From: Pythium myriotylum
Taxonomy: Eukaryota > Oomycota > Peronosporomycetes > Pythiales > Pythiaceae
Length of the DNA stretch: 64,000 bases
Assembly: GCA_023091665.1 (NCBI GenBank)
Contig: JALJCQ010000012.1
Location: forward strand, 1,054,001 to 1,118,000
Direction of reading: 5' to 3'
The notes under the pieces were generated by a model, which had not been told where the DNA came from, ran no database searches, and saw only the letters and a list, made by a program, of their open reading frames with translations. This document shows positions 10,474-19,947 of the stretch, piece by piece. The first letter of the stretch is position 1. Each line of letters begins with the position of its first letter. A program made the translations under genes and the position numbers.

Positions 10474-10955
10474 GGCCACACGCCCATGAACCAGTTCAAC
10501 TGTCGTGAGTCCAATGACAGCGCGTGCTCCCCTTCCACACGCGCCCACCAAGTGCTGGCTCGTCCATTTTGCAAGACAATTGGGATCGTCAACACTTGCC
10601 GTGTACTGTATACTGGAGTATACAGTATACAATCACGTCCACTCTCCACTCGGCTGTCGTTGTGGTCGGACTTCACTGTGGGAAGGGTGGTGTGTATACA
10701 GTGTATACTATACGCCGAGTCGTGAGAAAGGGGTGGCTCATCTGTGGAATCCGGATTCCTGGGATTGCGTAGGCCCATCAGACCATCACTCTGCGCCTCC
10801 TGAGCAGCTCCACGACCTGCATTGGGTGATTGCTGCAATGCGCCTGCTGGTTGGCGTCGTGGCCAGAAGCGTCCTCGCCATTGCGCAGAACAGAAGGACA
10901 CGAGCCGAGCAAAGTCTGACTTCCTCGGCGCCCCATTTCCGCGCGGCCGGCCCCG
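10474..10955. other. TERT-cyclase intergenic interval with GTATAC hairpin
   Basis: 482 nt between two plus-strand genes. It carries a perfect hairpin at 10605-10626 and another GTATAC-rich patch at about 10690-10715. I see no gene. It should contain the TERT 3' end and the cyclase promoter. Confidence 0.5.
10605..10626. repeat. Perfect inverted repeat, 9-bp arms
   Basis: ACTGTATAC, a 4-nt loop TGGA, then GTATACAGT. It lies 130 nt after the TERT stop codon. Confidence 0.7.
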
Positions 10956-12614
10956 ATGAACGGCTCCCACGCCGACTGGACCGTGGCCTACGTCGTCGCG
11001 CTCTCGGCCGCCATGGTCGGCACGTTCTCGACGCTCATGCTCGCCTTCCGCGACCTCAAGGTCGGCGAGTCGGCTGTGCAGTACGTCATGTACTCGCTCT
11101 GTCGCGCCTACTTTATCTACTCGGCGACTCGCTGGTCTTTCTACGTTGGCGTGCTCAGCAACTGGAACGGCGTGCGTGATTATCTCGACGGCGTCGAGAA
11201 CGGACAGATGATCGGCGTGCGGATTGTCTACAGCAGCGACAAGGACTCGGCGAAAGGGAAAGAAGTGATTTTGATGGTCGCGCTGCTCGGCGACATTGCA
11301 CTTCTCTGCACGACGTTTTGGATTATCACGATGGCTTTCGAGATGACGCGGCTCATCTACAAGAGCATGGATCGAGGCGTGGAGCTCGAGCGCGTCGCCA
11401 TGCGCCACTACAACATCCGAGCATACGGCTCGGCAACCGTGTTCGCGACGGCTCTAGTGGTCTCGGCTTGGCTGTGCCCCAACGAGGAAGAAACGATTCG
11501 CACAATTGCGTTCTGTTTCCAGCTAGTTTGTGTATGGATCTCTTTCGTATATCCATTGGGCTGCACGCTTTGGCTCTCAAGACGGAAGCGCACGCGATCC
11601 ATTCTCAACCCGTTTTCTCTCATGCTCCATCAACGCATCAAGAGACTCGTGATCGTCTACTGTGTGCTCGTATTTCCGGCGTGCGTCGTGGAAACGCTTT
11701 TGCAGTTTGAAGTGGAGATTCCTATTTTATGGCTCGGAGTCTCCCAGCTTCTTTTCTACTTCTCCGGAGCTGGTACATCATTTGTTATCGGCGCTAGCGT
11801 CACGTGCTGTTATCGCACGTTGCAACCAATCATGCCCACGTCAGTGTACGAGCACCTCCTCGAGAATGGTTACTTCCCGGATGAAGTCTTGTTTAATCAG
11901 GATATGATTGTCGAGCCGCCGACAGAACACCCGATTTTTGTTTTCACGGACATTGAAGGATCTACATCACTGTGGGCCACTGAACCGGAGGCGATGGCGG
12001 AGGCTCAGTCGATGCACGACGACATTCTTCGTCGAGAGCTAGTTCGGTTCCGAGGCTACGAGATCACAACCGTTGGGGATGCCTTCCAGATCGCGTTCCA
12101 CACAGTCTCGGATGCAATTGCGTGGTCCATCGATGTTCAGGAGAAGCTGCTGCGGGCGAACTGGCCGACTGAGCTCACCAAGAAAGAAACCGCAGAGCGA
12201 GTCTTTGATGCTTGGGGGCGCCTCATCTTCAATGGCCTCCGCGTCCGAGTGGCCATCCACGCTGGTGACGATAAGCTTGTGTGCTCGAAACACCCAGTCA
12301 CCGGTAAGATGACTTACCTAGGTGTGAGCGAGATCGTCGCACGCGAGATGGGTGATCTGGGCCGAGGCGGCGAAATTTTCATCAGTGACTCTGCTCTGTC
12401 TACCTACGACGTTGAAAGGATCGAGATTGAACACAAGGTCCACGAGACATTTCACGCCGAGCAACTAGACGAGCCTTTCACGAGTCCGGACCTGCACATC
12501 TCATTCCCTATTTATCGAATCATCTCCAGGTCTCTCGGCGATCGATTCAAGCGAGAAAAGGAGTGCCGGTCTGATCTCGTGGCAGCACGACTGACCCTCC
12601 TGCGGAAGAAATGA
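10956..12614 (+). CDS. Seven-TM protein with class III nucleotidyl cyclase domain
   Basis: 552 aa, single exon. About seven hydrophobic segments lie at residues 9-32, 46-69, 104-130, 155-172, 183-206, 230-250 and 256-285. A class III cyclase homology domain follows (about residues 325-500). The metal-binding Asp residues are present in FTDIEGST (Asp332) and TVGDAF (Asp375). The position that is Lys in adenylyl and Glu in guanylyl cyclases aligns with Thr371, and the second purine-contact Asp aligns with Thr in MTYLGVSE. If active, it would make a cyclic nucleotide from ATP or GTP on the cytosolic face. The layout resembles the GPCR-cyclase fusions reported in oomycetes, but I cannot show a GPCR signature by eye. 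Confidence 0.85.
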   Translation: MNGSHADWTVAYVVALSAAMVGTFSTLMLAFRDLKVGESAVQYVMYSLCRAYFIYSATRWSFYVGVLSNWNGVRDYLDGVENGQMIGVRIVYSSDKDSAKGKEVILMVALLGDIALLCTTFWIITMAFEMTRLIYKSMDRGVELERVAMRHYNIRAYGSATVFATALVVSAWLCPNEEETIRTIAFCFQLVCVWISFVYPLGCTLWLSRRKRTRSILNPFSLMLHQRIKRLVIVYCVLVFPACVVETLLQFEVEIPILWLGVSQLLFYFSGAGTSFVIGASVTCCYRTLQPIMPTSVYEHLLENGYFPDEVLFNQDMIVEPPTEHPIFVFTDIEGSTSLWATEPEAMAEAQSMHDDILRRELVRFRGYEITTVGDAFQIAFHTVSDAIAWSIDVQEKLLRANWPTELTKKETAERVFDAWGRLIFNGLRVRVAIHAGDDKLVCSKHPVTGKMTYLGVSEIVAREMGDLGRGGEIFISDSALSTYDVERIEIEHKVHETFHAEQLDEPFTSPDLHISFPIYRIISRSLGDRFKREKECRSDLVAARLTLLRKK

Positions 12615-12778
12615 CGACTCGCATCGAGTGCGAGAGAACTAACTACTAATAGCGTTAGGTTGTAAAGTAAGATAATTTCACTCCGTTTAGGGACCGCGCA
12701 ACGGACGGACGAACAAACGATGTCGACGACAACAAGCAGTCAACGCTGCATATTTGTGAGAGTACATCTCTGATCGCC

Positions 12779-14008
12779 TTAGAACTTTGGGTGGACCATC
12801 GACTCGAGCATCTTGCAGGTGCCGAGTCCCGACGTGGAGCGAGCGAGGCGGACGTAGCCTTCTTCTCCCCAGTAATGACCCCAGGAGTTGCGGATCTTGA
12901 TGGATTCGGAGTCGTAGCCCACAGCGACAACTCCATGGTCGACGTCAGCCGCTGAATCCGGACACGCCATGAGCACGCCGCTCTTGTATTGCTTCCACGC
13001 TTCATTGCCAGCCTGGACAGCGAGGATCACCGGTTGGTGGGCCAATGCCGACAGGAGGGCATCCTCGCTGCGAGGGAGTGTCTGCACTCCAGTCACACCT
13101 GAGTCGTACCTGGTGCAGCCCTTGTTACACGCTGCGAGGTTGCCATCGCCCGAAGTGTACGGGTCGTCCGAAAGCGAGCAGAGCCCGTTGGACTGGACAT
13201 ACTCCAACGCGTACTGCGGCACGCCACCGTCACAGCCCGAGCCACGATTGTCGCAGCTAGCCAGCGTCTGCTCCGAGAACTTGGCGTATCCAGTGCCACC
13301 ACGCGCGATACACTGGCCAATTTCGACGGCCGCGACCGAAGAGAAGGCCCAACAGGAGCCGCACTGGCCCTGATTCTGAATTGGCGGCATGCATTTGCCC
13401 TTGGACCAGTCAAGACTGTCGGACTGGGAGGACGAGGAAGGTTTGCTGGGGGATACTGGCACATCCTGATTGGATTTCGGCCTGGAGGTTGGCTTGCCGA
13501 CAGAGGGCGGAGGAGCGTCGTTCGACGGCCTGGTCTCTCCAGAGTTGCCATTGATGAGATCACCAAGTCCGAGAGCAGCGTCCTTGCGCAGGTTGCGTCT
13601 TCCACCGCCCTTGATGTGCGAGTTCTTGACGTATGCCGCGAACTCTGCTGGGGTCAGCAGCGTGAACGGCGAGTCGGTCGAGAATGTAGCATGCGGGTTC
13701 TCCTCCTGGAGCTTGTCCACTAGCTGCTTGGCTAGGAAGAAACGCTGCTTGAGCTGCTCCTCCACTTCCTCCGCACTGGCATTGGGAAACTCGGGCACCG
13801 GGACCCAGCCGTGTCCGAGCGAGACGTCTTTCCACTTGGCGAGCCACGCACTGAGCTCCTCGCCGATGATTTGTTTCTGGATCTGGTAGAGCTGGTTGTC
13901 CACGCCTGTAAGCAGCGGTGCGAGGCCACTGCCCAATAGACCCGTGTCGACAGCCGAGGCAGTGCCGAAGGCGAGGCAGACGCTGGCGAGGACGGTTGGA
14001 ACCTTCAT
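12779..14008 (-). CDS. Papain-like cysteine protease (C1A), short linker
   Basis: 409 aa from ATG 14008; no intron. Signal peptide about residues 1-20, an I29-like propeptide with EEQLKQRFFLAKQLV and FSTDSPF, and a short Ser/Pro-rich linker (SNDAPPPSVGKP onward) with none of the Pro-Ala expansion of its relatives. The catalytic domain has QGQCGSCWAF, VDHGVVAVGY and IRNSWGHYWG, so the Cys-His-Asn triad is intact. It is predicted to be a secreted or vacuolar endopeptidase. The N-terminus lacks the RPMHAG block and instead resembles the broken gene at 14889-16115, so these two form a subclade. Confidence 0.93.
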   Translation of the reverse strand: MKVPTVLASVCLAFGTASAVDTGLLGSGLAPLLTGVDNQLYQIQKQIIGEELSAWLAKWKDVSLGHGWVPVPEFPNASAEEVEEQLKQRFFLAKQLVDKLQEENPHATFSTDSPFTLLTPAEFAAYVKNSHIKGGGRRNLRKDAALGLGDLINGNSGETRPSNDAPPPSVGKPTSRPKSNQDVPVSPSKPSSSSQSDSLDWSKGKCMPPIQNQGQCGSCWAFSSVAAVEIGQCIARGGTGYAKFSEQTLASCDNRGSGCDGGVPQYALEYVQSNGLCSLSDDPYTSGDGNLAACNKGCTRYDSGVTGVQTLPRSEDALLSALAHQPVILAVQAGNEAWKQYKSGVLMACPDSAADVDHGVVAVGYDSESIKIRNSWGHYWGEEGYVRLARSTSGLGTCKMLESMVHPKF

Positions 14009-14888
14009 AGTTGAACTTGGACGTTGCTCGTTGCGAGCAAGTGGTGGAATGAGGCCAAGGGGCAGTCTGCTCACGCTTGGCAAGAAGGGCAGAAGTCTCC
14101 CTTGCGACATCGTAATCAAATGTCAAACAAAGTATAAGATGGCTACGAAACTCTGTTCGTTGGTGAGTTGTGCCGTGGTCCACAGAGATGGAAGTTAGTA
14201 GCGCAGCATGCCTACCAACTTGTGACCCTACTTCAGTAGATATGTTGCCAGAGAGAGGATTGCAGGTCTCAGGTCCGCCCGATCTGTCACCAGCTGGCAT
14301 GAGCTGTCCAAGGAATTTGTGGGGGCGGTCTATGAATTGTCGGTGCGTTGTTGAAGCTTGGGGCTCGGAAAGGTATCCTCTTTCGGGAGGATTTTGCTCC
14401 GTCGAGGTTTCAAGGAGAAAACCCCCAGGAACCGAGACAAGGATCGCAACACGTTACCATTCCAAACGGATAGGACCGGACAAACCAGAAGCAACTGACC
14501 CCATTGTCCATGTCAGTCACCCAGCTCAACAATGAGCAGCCGAGAGAGACCGGCCTCACTTTCAAAGCAGGTCCAGGCAGAGCGCTGGGTCCCCACGATA
14601 TGCGTTGGGGACCTCTTCATTCGCTACTCAGCCATCGTGTTATCCATCGTCGTAATCTTGATGTCTCATCAAGGTCATGCGGAAGCAGAGGTTAGGCTCA
14701 GGCTATCCTCGTGAAATGGCTCACGCAGTTCAAGCAGGCCGAGTCGTCACCCACACACCGGCGATGGCTCATCATTTGCAAGTTTTATAACTTTCCAACA
14801 ACGACAGCGACAGAAGGAGATACTGTGTTGAGTTATGCAGATCATGAGCTATCGTCCGTTGAGGCTAGCTTTCTACACCACCATCGCC
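14009..14888. other. Intergenic, upstream of C1A gene 12779-14008
   Basis: 880 nt between two minus-strand genes. It must hold the promoter of 12779-14008 and the 3' end of 14889-16115. I see no gene, repeat or RNA. Confidence 0.4.
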
Positions 14889-16115
14889 TCAGAATTCTGG
14901 GTGAACCATTTCTTGAAACATCCTGCATGTGCCCAAACCAACGCTGGATCGAGCCAGCCGAATATATCCGTCTTCCCCCCAGCGTCGGCCCCACGAGTTG
15001 TGGATCTTGATGGAAGTTGCGCCGTACCCCACAGCCAGGACAAAGTGGTCGATATTGTTATGTCCGCTTGGGCATGTTGACAGCACGCCACTTTTGTACT
15101 GCTTCCAGGCGGCATTGTTGGTGTAGACGCCTACGACAACTGGGTGACGATCGAGCGCTGTAATCAAGTCCGCTTCATTGGAGTCTAGCCTTTTGATAGC
15201 CGTGATCCCTGCATTAAATCTCTTGCATTCAATGTTGCACGTATTCCCAAACTGTTCCGGCATTCTGTAGGGGTCGTCAGCGAGCGTGCAGAGTCCGTTT
15301 GTGAGGATATACTTGAGGGCTCGCTCGGGATTCCCGCCCATGCAACCGTTATTACCACGGTCGCAGCTAGCTAGCGTCTACTCCGAGTACTTGTTGTAGT
15401 TTGGGCTGCCGTGTGTGATGCATGCAACAGTCTCCAAGGCTGCGACCGAGGCGAAAGCCCAGCAACAACCGCATTGCCCCTGATACTGAATAGGTGGCAT
15501 GCACTCGCTCGTGGACCAGTCAACGCCAGTTGAAGCACTGAGATGGCGTGGACTCGCTTCCAACATGCTCCCTATCTTCGTGGATGGATCAGATGATGGG
15601 GTCGGTTTTGGTACGTCCCGTAGATGCCCAAGCGGGACCCAAGCGTCATGAGACCAGTTCTGGAACGAGAACGCTTGGGATTGGAGAGGCGGCGTTGAGA
15701 TCGTATCGCCGCTTGTTGCGTTTTTGACAGGATTGCTGAAATAGGCTGCAAACTCGTCTGATGTCAATAGCGTGAACGGTGAGTCAGTCGAAAACTCGGC
15801 CAAAGGGTTTTGCCCCTTCAGTTTCGCGACGAGCTGCTTGGCTCGGAAAAAGCGTTGTTCGAGTTGTTCTTGAATCTCATTTGGCATCATATGGGCACGT
15901 GTGGGGACCGGAATCCAGCCGTTCTTGCTTGCAACGTTCTCCCATTTTGCCAGCCAACTCTTCAGCTCATCTCCAATGACATTCTTCTCGAGTTGGTAGA
16001 GTTGTTGCTGGACATCGGTGAGTATTGGAGTCAGCAAACTGTCGAGGAAGCCTTCGCGGTCGCCGACAACTGTCGCTAGTCCGTATGCGCTCAAAATGAT
16101 TGTGAAAGTCTTCAT
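14889..16115 (-). pseudogene. C1A cysteine protease interrupted by one in-frame TAG
   Basis: Reading from ATG 16115 the frame is open through a signal peptide, I29-like propeptide and the active-site region (QGQCGCCWAF), then meets TAG at 15378-15380 in the motif YSE-stop-TLASC. The same frame resumes immediately and runs to a normal end at 14889 with IDHFVLAVGY and IHNSWGRRWG. Paralogues have YSEQTLASC with CAG at this place, so a single C-to-T change explains the break. Apart from the stop, all three catalytic residues and frame are kept, and length (408 codons) matches the neighbour at 12779. This may be a young pseudogene, an allele or a sequencing error; readthrough is possible but unsupported. 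Confidence 0.8.
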
Positions 16116-17224
16116 GAAGAAATATTGACAGACGCAGCGATCAAATGCAAGAATGGGGTCTGTATAGGGCAAGGATTAAGTGAGAATGAAAGGCTCTCTT
16201 ACCCGATGGCTGGAGGAGTTTCTCTTTGGCAGGAGCTGTACATAGCCAATTTCGCCTATAAGGTGGAAACATTTGGAGTTGTTGATCGTGGGAGTTCTTC
16301 GAGGCTCCACGGGGTCGAGTGATCGAGAATAGTGAATAGTGAATAGATCTTGTGGATTTGCATGGAGCGATGGCGTACTTGCCTCCATGTCGTCTTGACG
16401 ACCATCTAATCCTCGTCAAGAACGTCTGCGCTGCGAAGTTCGAATGCTGATCTTGTGGATTCGAATCAACAAACACTGTGGTGCATCCCGTCTCACCGCA
16501 GATCATTTCTTGAGCATTCTGTGTTCTTCACAGAATCGTCAACAAACCACTGTACACACTTACGACGACGTTAGCAAGGCAGGATCTTTCTTATTCGTGT
16601 TACCATTTTTATTGAATTAGATACACGAATACAGATCTTGATGACTATAATAGCATCCACGAGTGCATGTAATGACATGAGACGAGATCGAGTACTGACG
16701 CGGAGACACTCTCATTAATCTGTGAGAGACAAGATCGTGAACTGCACCGGGCAAACTAGTTGATCATGTAGGGACAGCAGGGGTGAATGGAGGAAAATGA
16801 CTGGACAGTCTAAGTATTGATAAATCAAAACACCTCGAATGTATTTTGTGGAGACGCCCGGAATAAAGCCCTAAACGCGCTTGCGGTACCCATCCAAATC
16901 TACAAGATCTCTAGGATGCTCTTCATTGAAAGAAAGCAACGGAGAAGAAGTTTGTGTCCGAGTTGCCGAATGAAAAAATATAATCACTGAAACGGCCTTC
17001 GCTTTGCCTCTATAGCAAGCGATTGGGAGAATCCTATTCGAGCTTACAAACTTACCCCAGCCCACAGGACTCGTATCTCTGTCAACTCGGGAGAGAACTT
17101 AGCGTCATCGATTGAGAGAAAACCATTGAAAGCCGCGGTCCATAGTAGCGTCCCTGGCGATTTCATTTTCGCTTTCTCTTCATCCAAGCAACATCTCGAA
17201 AACAGACAGCAAGCCATAGCGACC
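16116..17224. other. AT-richer intergenic interval
   Basis: About 1.1 kb with lower GC than its surroundings, especially 16560-16800. No convincing gene was seen. It must contain the promoter of the small secreted protein at 17225 and of the broken C1A gene. Confidence 0.4.
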
Positions 17225-17518
17225 ATGAAGGTTCCGACTGCCCTCGTTTTTCTCGTGGCCATCGCCATCTCGCTGGCCTCGGCCACTCCGGCTAGCCAAC
17301 AAGCTGCTATTCATAGCGGTGATCGCCAACTGCGCAATCTGCGTGCTGAACGATTTATCAACTTCCCATGGCTATCGCTTGCGAAAGCGGAGACTGGAGC
17401 GGAAAGTGATGAGACACCATCTGATGGACTAAATGAAGCGGAGAAGAATGAGACGCCATCTGACGGATCCAATGTCCAAGAAGAGAATAGCTCCCCAACT
17501 TTCTCGAACCCAGAGTAA
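17225..17518 (+). CDS. Small secreted protein with RxLR-type motif
   Basis: 97 aa as an unspliced ORF. Residues 1-21 form a clear signal peptide (MKVPTALVFLVAI onward). RQLR is at residues 34-37, the spacing expected for oomycete RxLR effectors, but a clean dEER is absent; acidic stretches follow instead. Two imperfect copies of ETPSDG-x-N lie in the C-terminal half. The stop TAA sits inside a GTAAGT splice-donor consensus at 17515, so the true protein may continue: a 74-nt intron 17515-17588 would join to an exon 17589-17718 and give 139 aa. The function is unknown; candidate effector is inference. The first residues resemble those of the C1A protease at 14008, perhaps by shared signal-peptide origin. 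Confidence 0.6.
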   Translation: MKVPTALVFLVAIAISLASATPASQQAAIHSGDRQLRNLRAERFINFPWLSLAKAETGAESDETPSDGLNEAEKNETPSDGSNVQEENSSPTFSNPE

Positions 17519-17718
17519 GTCGTCCAGGAAGAGGTCCACTTTGGTCTCTATGGGTCAATCGACCAGGTTGACTGAAGAGTCTGCGTAGGACTGGTACAAT
17601 TCCAGACCTAGTTGGCGTTAATCGAAATTTGATTGTGTTTGATCCACTTATGTCATTGTTGGTCTGGAAATGTTGTCTTGCAGTGAGTCGTTATTTTCTT
17701 CAAGGTGGCTGGTGTTGA

Positions 17719-18174
17719 TAGGGCCTCTCGCGTCGTTGAGCAACAGTTTATACATGAAGATACTGGGATATAATCCAATGCGTCAGGTAGTGCTTCGACA
17801 CCACCCAAGTCGCTCTCGGAGTGAGAATCACCGTTTGAGGTTGAGATGAGCCAACAGATATGCGGCTTTTCGAAACGCACTCCCTTGTTATGTTTCTACA
17901 CTGTGCTGTTGTGAGCGAGAAACTATGCTCAGGATGTCAAGCTAGGGTTGGGCAGTCCAGGGGCAAGTCCAGCTACCCGAGGATGCTTGTATCCGCCCGC
18001 GCTGAAGTCATTCTAATAAATGACTTTCAACAGGGGGAGCGTCCCAACTCCTTCTACCGTCTCAAGAACCCGACATCGCGATTCCAAAACTTGGCTTGAC
18101 TCTATGATTCAAAATTTTACACTATAACCATCAACTCAACTCAATCCATCGATGCGTTTCGAACATGAAATCAT
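17719..18174. other. Intergenic, nothing recognised
   Basis: 456 nt between the small secreted protein gene and the 3' end of the C1A gene at 18175. I see no gene, RNA or repeat. Confidence 0.35.
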
Positions 18175-19947
18175 TTAGAATGTGACATGGACCATTTGCT
18201 GGAGCATGCGACAGGTACCGAGACCCGTTGTGGATCGGGCCAGGCGAATGTATCCATTCTCCCCCCAGTGAGCCCCCCACGAGTTGCGGATCTTGATGGT
18301 GGTTGCGTCGAACCCGACAGCGAGCACAGCGTGGTCGAGCGGAGCAGAGGGGTTTGGGCACCCTGAGAGAACACCGCTCTTGTACTGTTTCCAAGCGTCG
18401 TTTCCTGACTGCAAAGCGACGATCACTGGATGCTGGCGGATCGCAGCTATCAGTGCGGCCTCATTCTGGGGGAGTGGCTGGACAGTCTTGATTCCCGTGG
18501 CAACCTTCCTGCAGCCAGTGTTGCATCGCGCGTTGACCCCGTTTGATGCCGTGTACGGATCGTCGGCAAGTGTGCAGAGTCCGTTCTTCTGCACGAAGTT
18601 TAGTGCGTACTGCGGCACACCGCCTACACACCCTGCGTTCTTTGTCGTGTCACAGCTCATTAGCGTCTGCTCTGAGTACTTGGTATAACTCGTTCCTCCT
18701 TGAGCGATACACTGGCCTGTCTCGACGGCCGCGACAGCCGCGAATGCCCAGCAGGAGCCACACTGACCCTGGTTCTGAATTGGCGGGATACACCTGCCGG
18801 CGGAGGTGGTCCAATCCATACTTGAGGATGACTCGGGTGCTGGTGCTGGTGCTGGTGCTGGTGCAGGAGCAGGAGCAGGAGCAGGTCGAAGTGTCATAGG
18901 AGCTGGAGCAGGGGCTGGAGCAGGGGCTGGAGCAGGGGCTGGAGCTGGAGCTGGAGCAGGGGCTGGAGCAGGGGCTGGAGCAGGGGCTGGAGCTGGAGCT
19001 GGAGCTGGAGCTGGAGCTGGAGCTGGAGCTGGAGCTGGAGCTGGAGCTGGAGCTGGAGCTGGAGCTGGAGCTGGAGCTGGAGCTGGAGCTGGAGCTGGAG
19101 CTGGAGCTGGAGCTGGAGCTGGAGCTGGAGCTGGAGCTGGAGCTGGAGCTGGAGCTGGAGCTGGAGCTGGGGCTGGAGCTGGAGCTGGAGCTGGAGCTGG
19201 GGCTGGAGCTGGAGCTGGAGCAGGTCGAATTGTCGTAGGAGCTGGTACTGGCTTTGGTGTTGTGGGAGCTGGTGCTGGGGCCGGCGTAGGTGCCGGAGTG
19301 GGGGCCGGAGTAGGAGCCGGGGTTGGTGCAGCAGTGGGAATTGGAGCTGGTGCAGGCTGAGTTGTTGCTGGTTCGGGCGCCTGCGTCGGTTGCTGAACGA
19401 TCGAGCCGTCGGTAAAGTTGAATTGTTGCTGGTGGGCCCACGGACTCTGCGAGTTGTCGTCTGGCGAATCGTTAGCATCCAACGCCTCACGGTCCAGGTC
19501 GCGAGCGCTGACGGTTGCCCCTGCAGTCTCGTCAAGCGTCACGGGGATGACGCCGTCATCCACACCAAGCATTCGCGACGCCGAGCCACCAATGTACGCG
19601 TTCTTGACGTACGAGGAAAACTCCTCTTCCGTCAAGAGCGTGAACGGCGAGTCAGTCGTGAACTCGGCGTCCGGGTGTTCTACTTGCAGCTTCTTGACCA
19701 GTTGTCGCGACATGAAGAAGCGCTGCTTGTAGTCTTCTTCGAGATTCCTGGAGCTATCGTTCTTGACGGCCGGGATCAACCCGTTCACTTCAGCGGTCTC
19801 CTTCCACTTTTTCAGCCAGGCGTTGAGATCCTCGAGGACGTCTTTCTCTTCCTGGAGGTACCGCTCGTAGTCGATCCCGGCGTGCATCGGCCGGGAGTGG
19901 GCGACTCGAAGCGAGGCCGCGACGCAGAGCAGGAGAATGCGCAGCAT
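18175..19947 (-). CDS. Papain-like cysteine protease (C1A) with extreme (Pro-Ala)n linker
   Basis: 590 aa from ATG 19947. Signal peptide (about residues 1-18), RPMHAGIDYERYL block, I29-like propeptide with DYKQRFFMSRQLV and TTDSPF. The linker, about residues 200-372, is largely Pro-Ala dipeptide repeats and separates the propeptide from a complete C1A domain with QGQCGSCWAF, LDHAVLAVGF and IRNSWGAHWG. The domain order implies a secreted endopeptidase with a long extended spacer. The open frame continues upstream of the chosen start to 20493, but that extension lacks a signal peptide and family match. The repeat is unstable in type, so allele length probably varies. Confidence 0.93.
   Translation of the reverse strand: MLRILLLCVAASLRVAHSRPMHAGIDYERYLQEEKDVLEDLNAWLKKWKETAEVNGLIPAVKNDSSRNLEEDYKQRFFMSRQLVKKLQVEHPDAEFTTDSPFTLLTEEEFSSYVKNAYIGGSASRMLGVDDGVIPVTLDETAGATVSARDLDREALDANDSPDDNSQSPWAHQQQFNFTDGSIVQQPTQAPEPATTQPAPAPIPTAAPTPAPTPAPTPAPTPAPAPAPTTPKPVPAPTTIRPAPAPAPAPAPAPAPAPAPAPAPAPAPAPAPAPAPAPAPAPAPAPAPAPAPAPAPAPAPAPAPAPAPAPAPAPAPAPAPAPAPAPAPAPAPAPAPAPAPAPAPAPAPAPMTLRPAPAPAPAPAPAPAPAPESSSSMDWTTSAGRCIPPIQNQGQCGSCWAFAAVAAVETGQCIAQGGTSYTKYSEQTLMSCDTTKNAGCVGGVPQYALNFVQKNGLCTLADDPYTASNGVNARCNTGCRKVATGIKTVQPLPQNEAALIAAIRQHPVIVALQSGNDAWKQYKSGVLSGCPNPSAPLDHAVLAVGFDATTIKIRNSWGAHWGENGYIRLARSTTGLGTCRMLQQMVHVTF
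18835..19224. repeat. GGAGCT hexanucleotide tract coding for Pro-Ala (minus strand)
   Basis: The plus strand reads GGAGCT over and over; 18987-19170 is periodic without any break (about 30.7 copies, 184 nt), flanked by interrupted copies with GGAGCA and GGGGCT. On the minus strand it encodes the protease linker. Because the unit is six bases with no stop in any frame, all six frames are open, which produces spurious Gly-Ala, Ser and Leu-Gln ORFs. Confidence 0.95.

Noticed and set aside
10425..11408. 327-codon minus-strand ORF
   Set aside because: It lies antisense to the TERT 3' end and cyclase; codons mirror the plus-strand genes.
15378..15380. Programmed readthrough or selenocysteine at the internal TAG
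   Set aside because: TAG is not a selenocysteine codon, paralogues have CAG, and no known readthrough context follows. A simple nonsense change is more likely.
16430..16470. tRNA-like B-box (AGTTCGAAT)
   Set aside because: No matching A-box or cloverleaf arms at the right spacing; no tRNA was found anywhere in the window.
18806..19360. Plus-strand poly Gly-Ala ORF across the hexamer tract
   Set aside because: GGAGCT repeats are open in all frames. The minus strand carries the protease domains on both sides, so this is a shadow.
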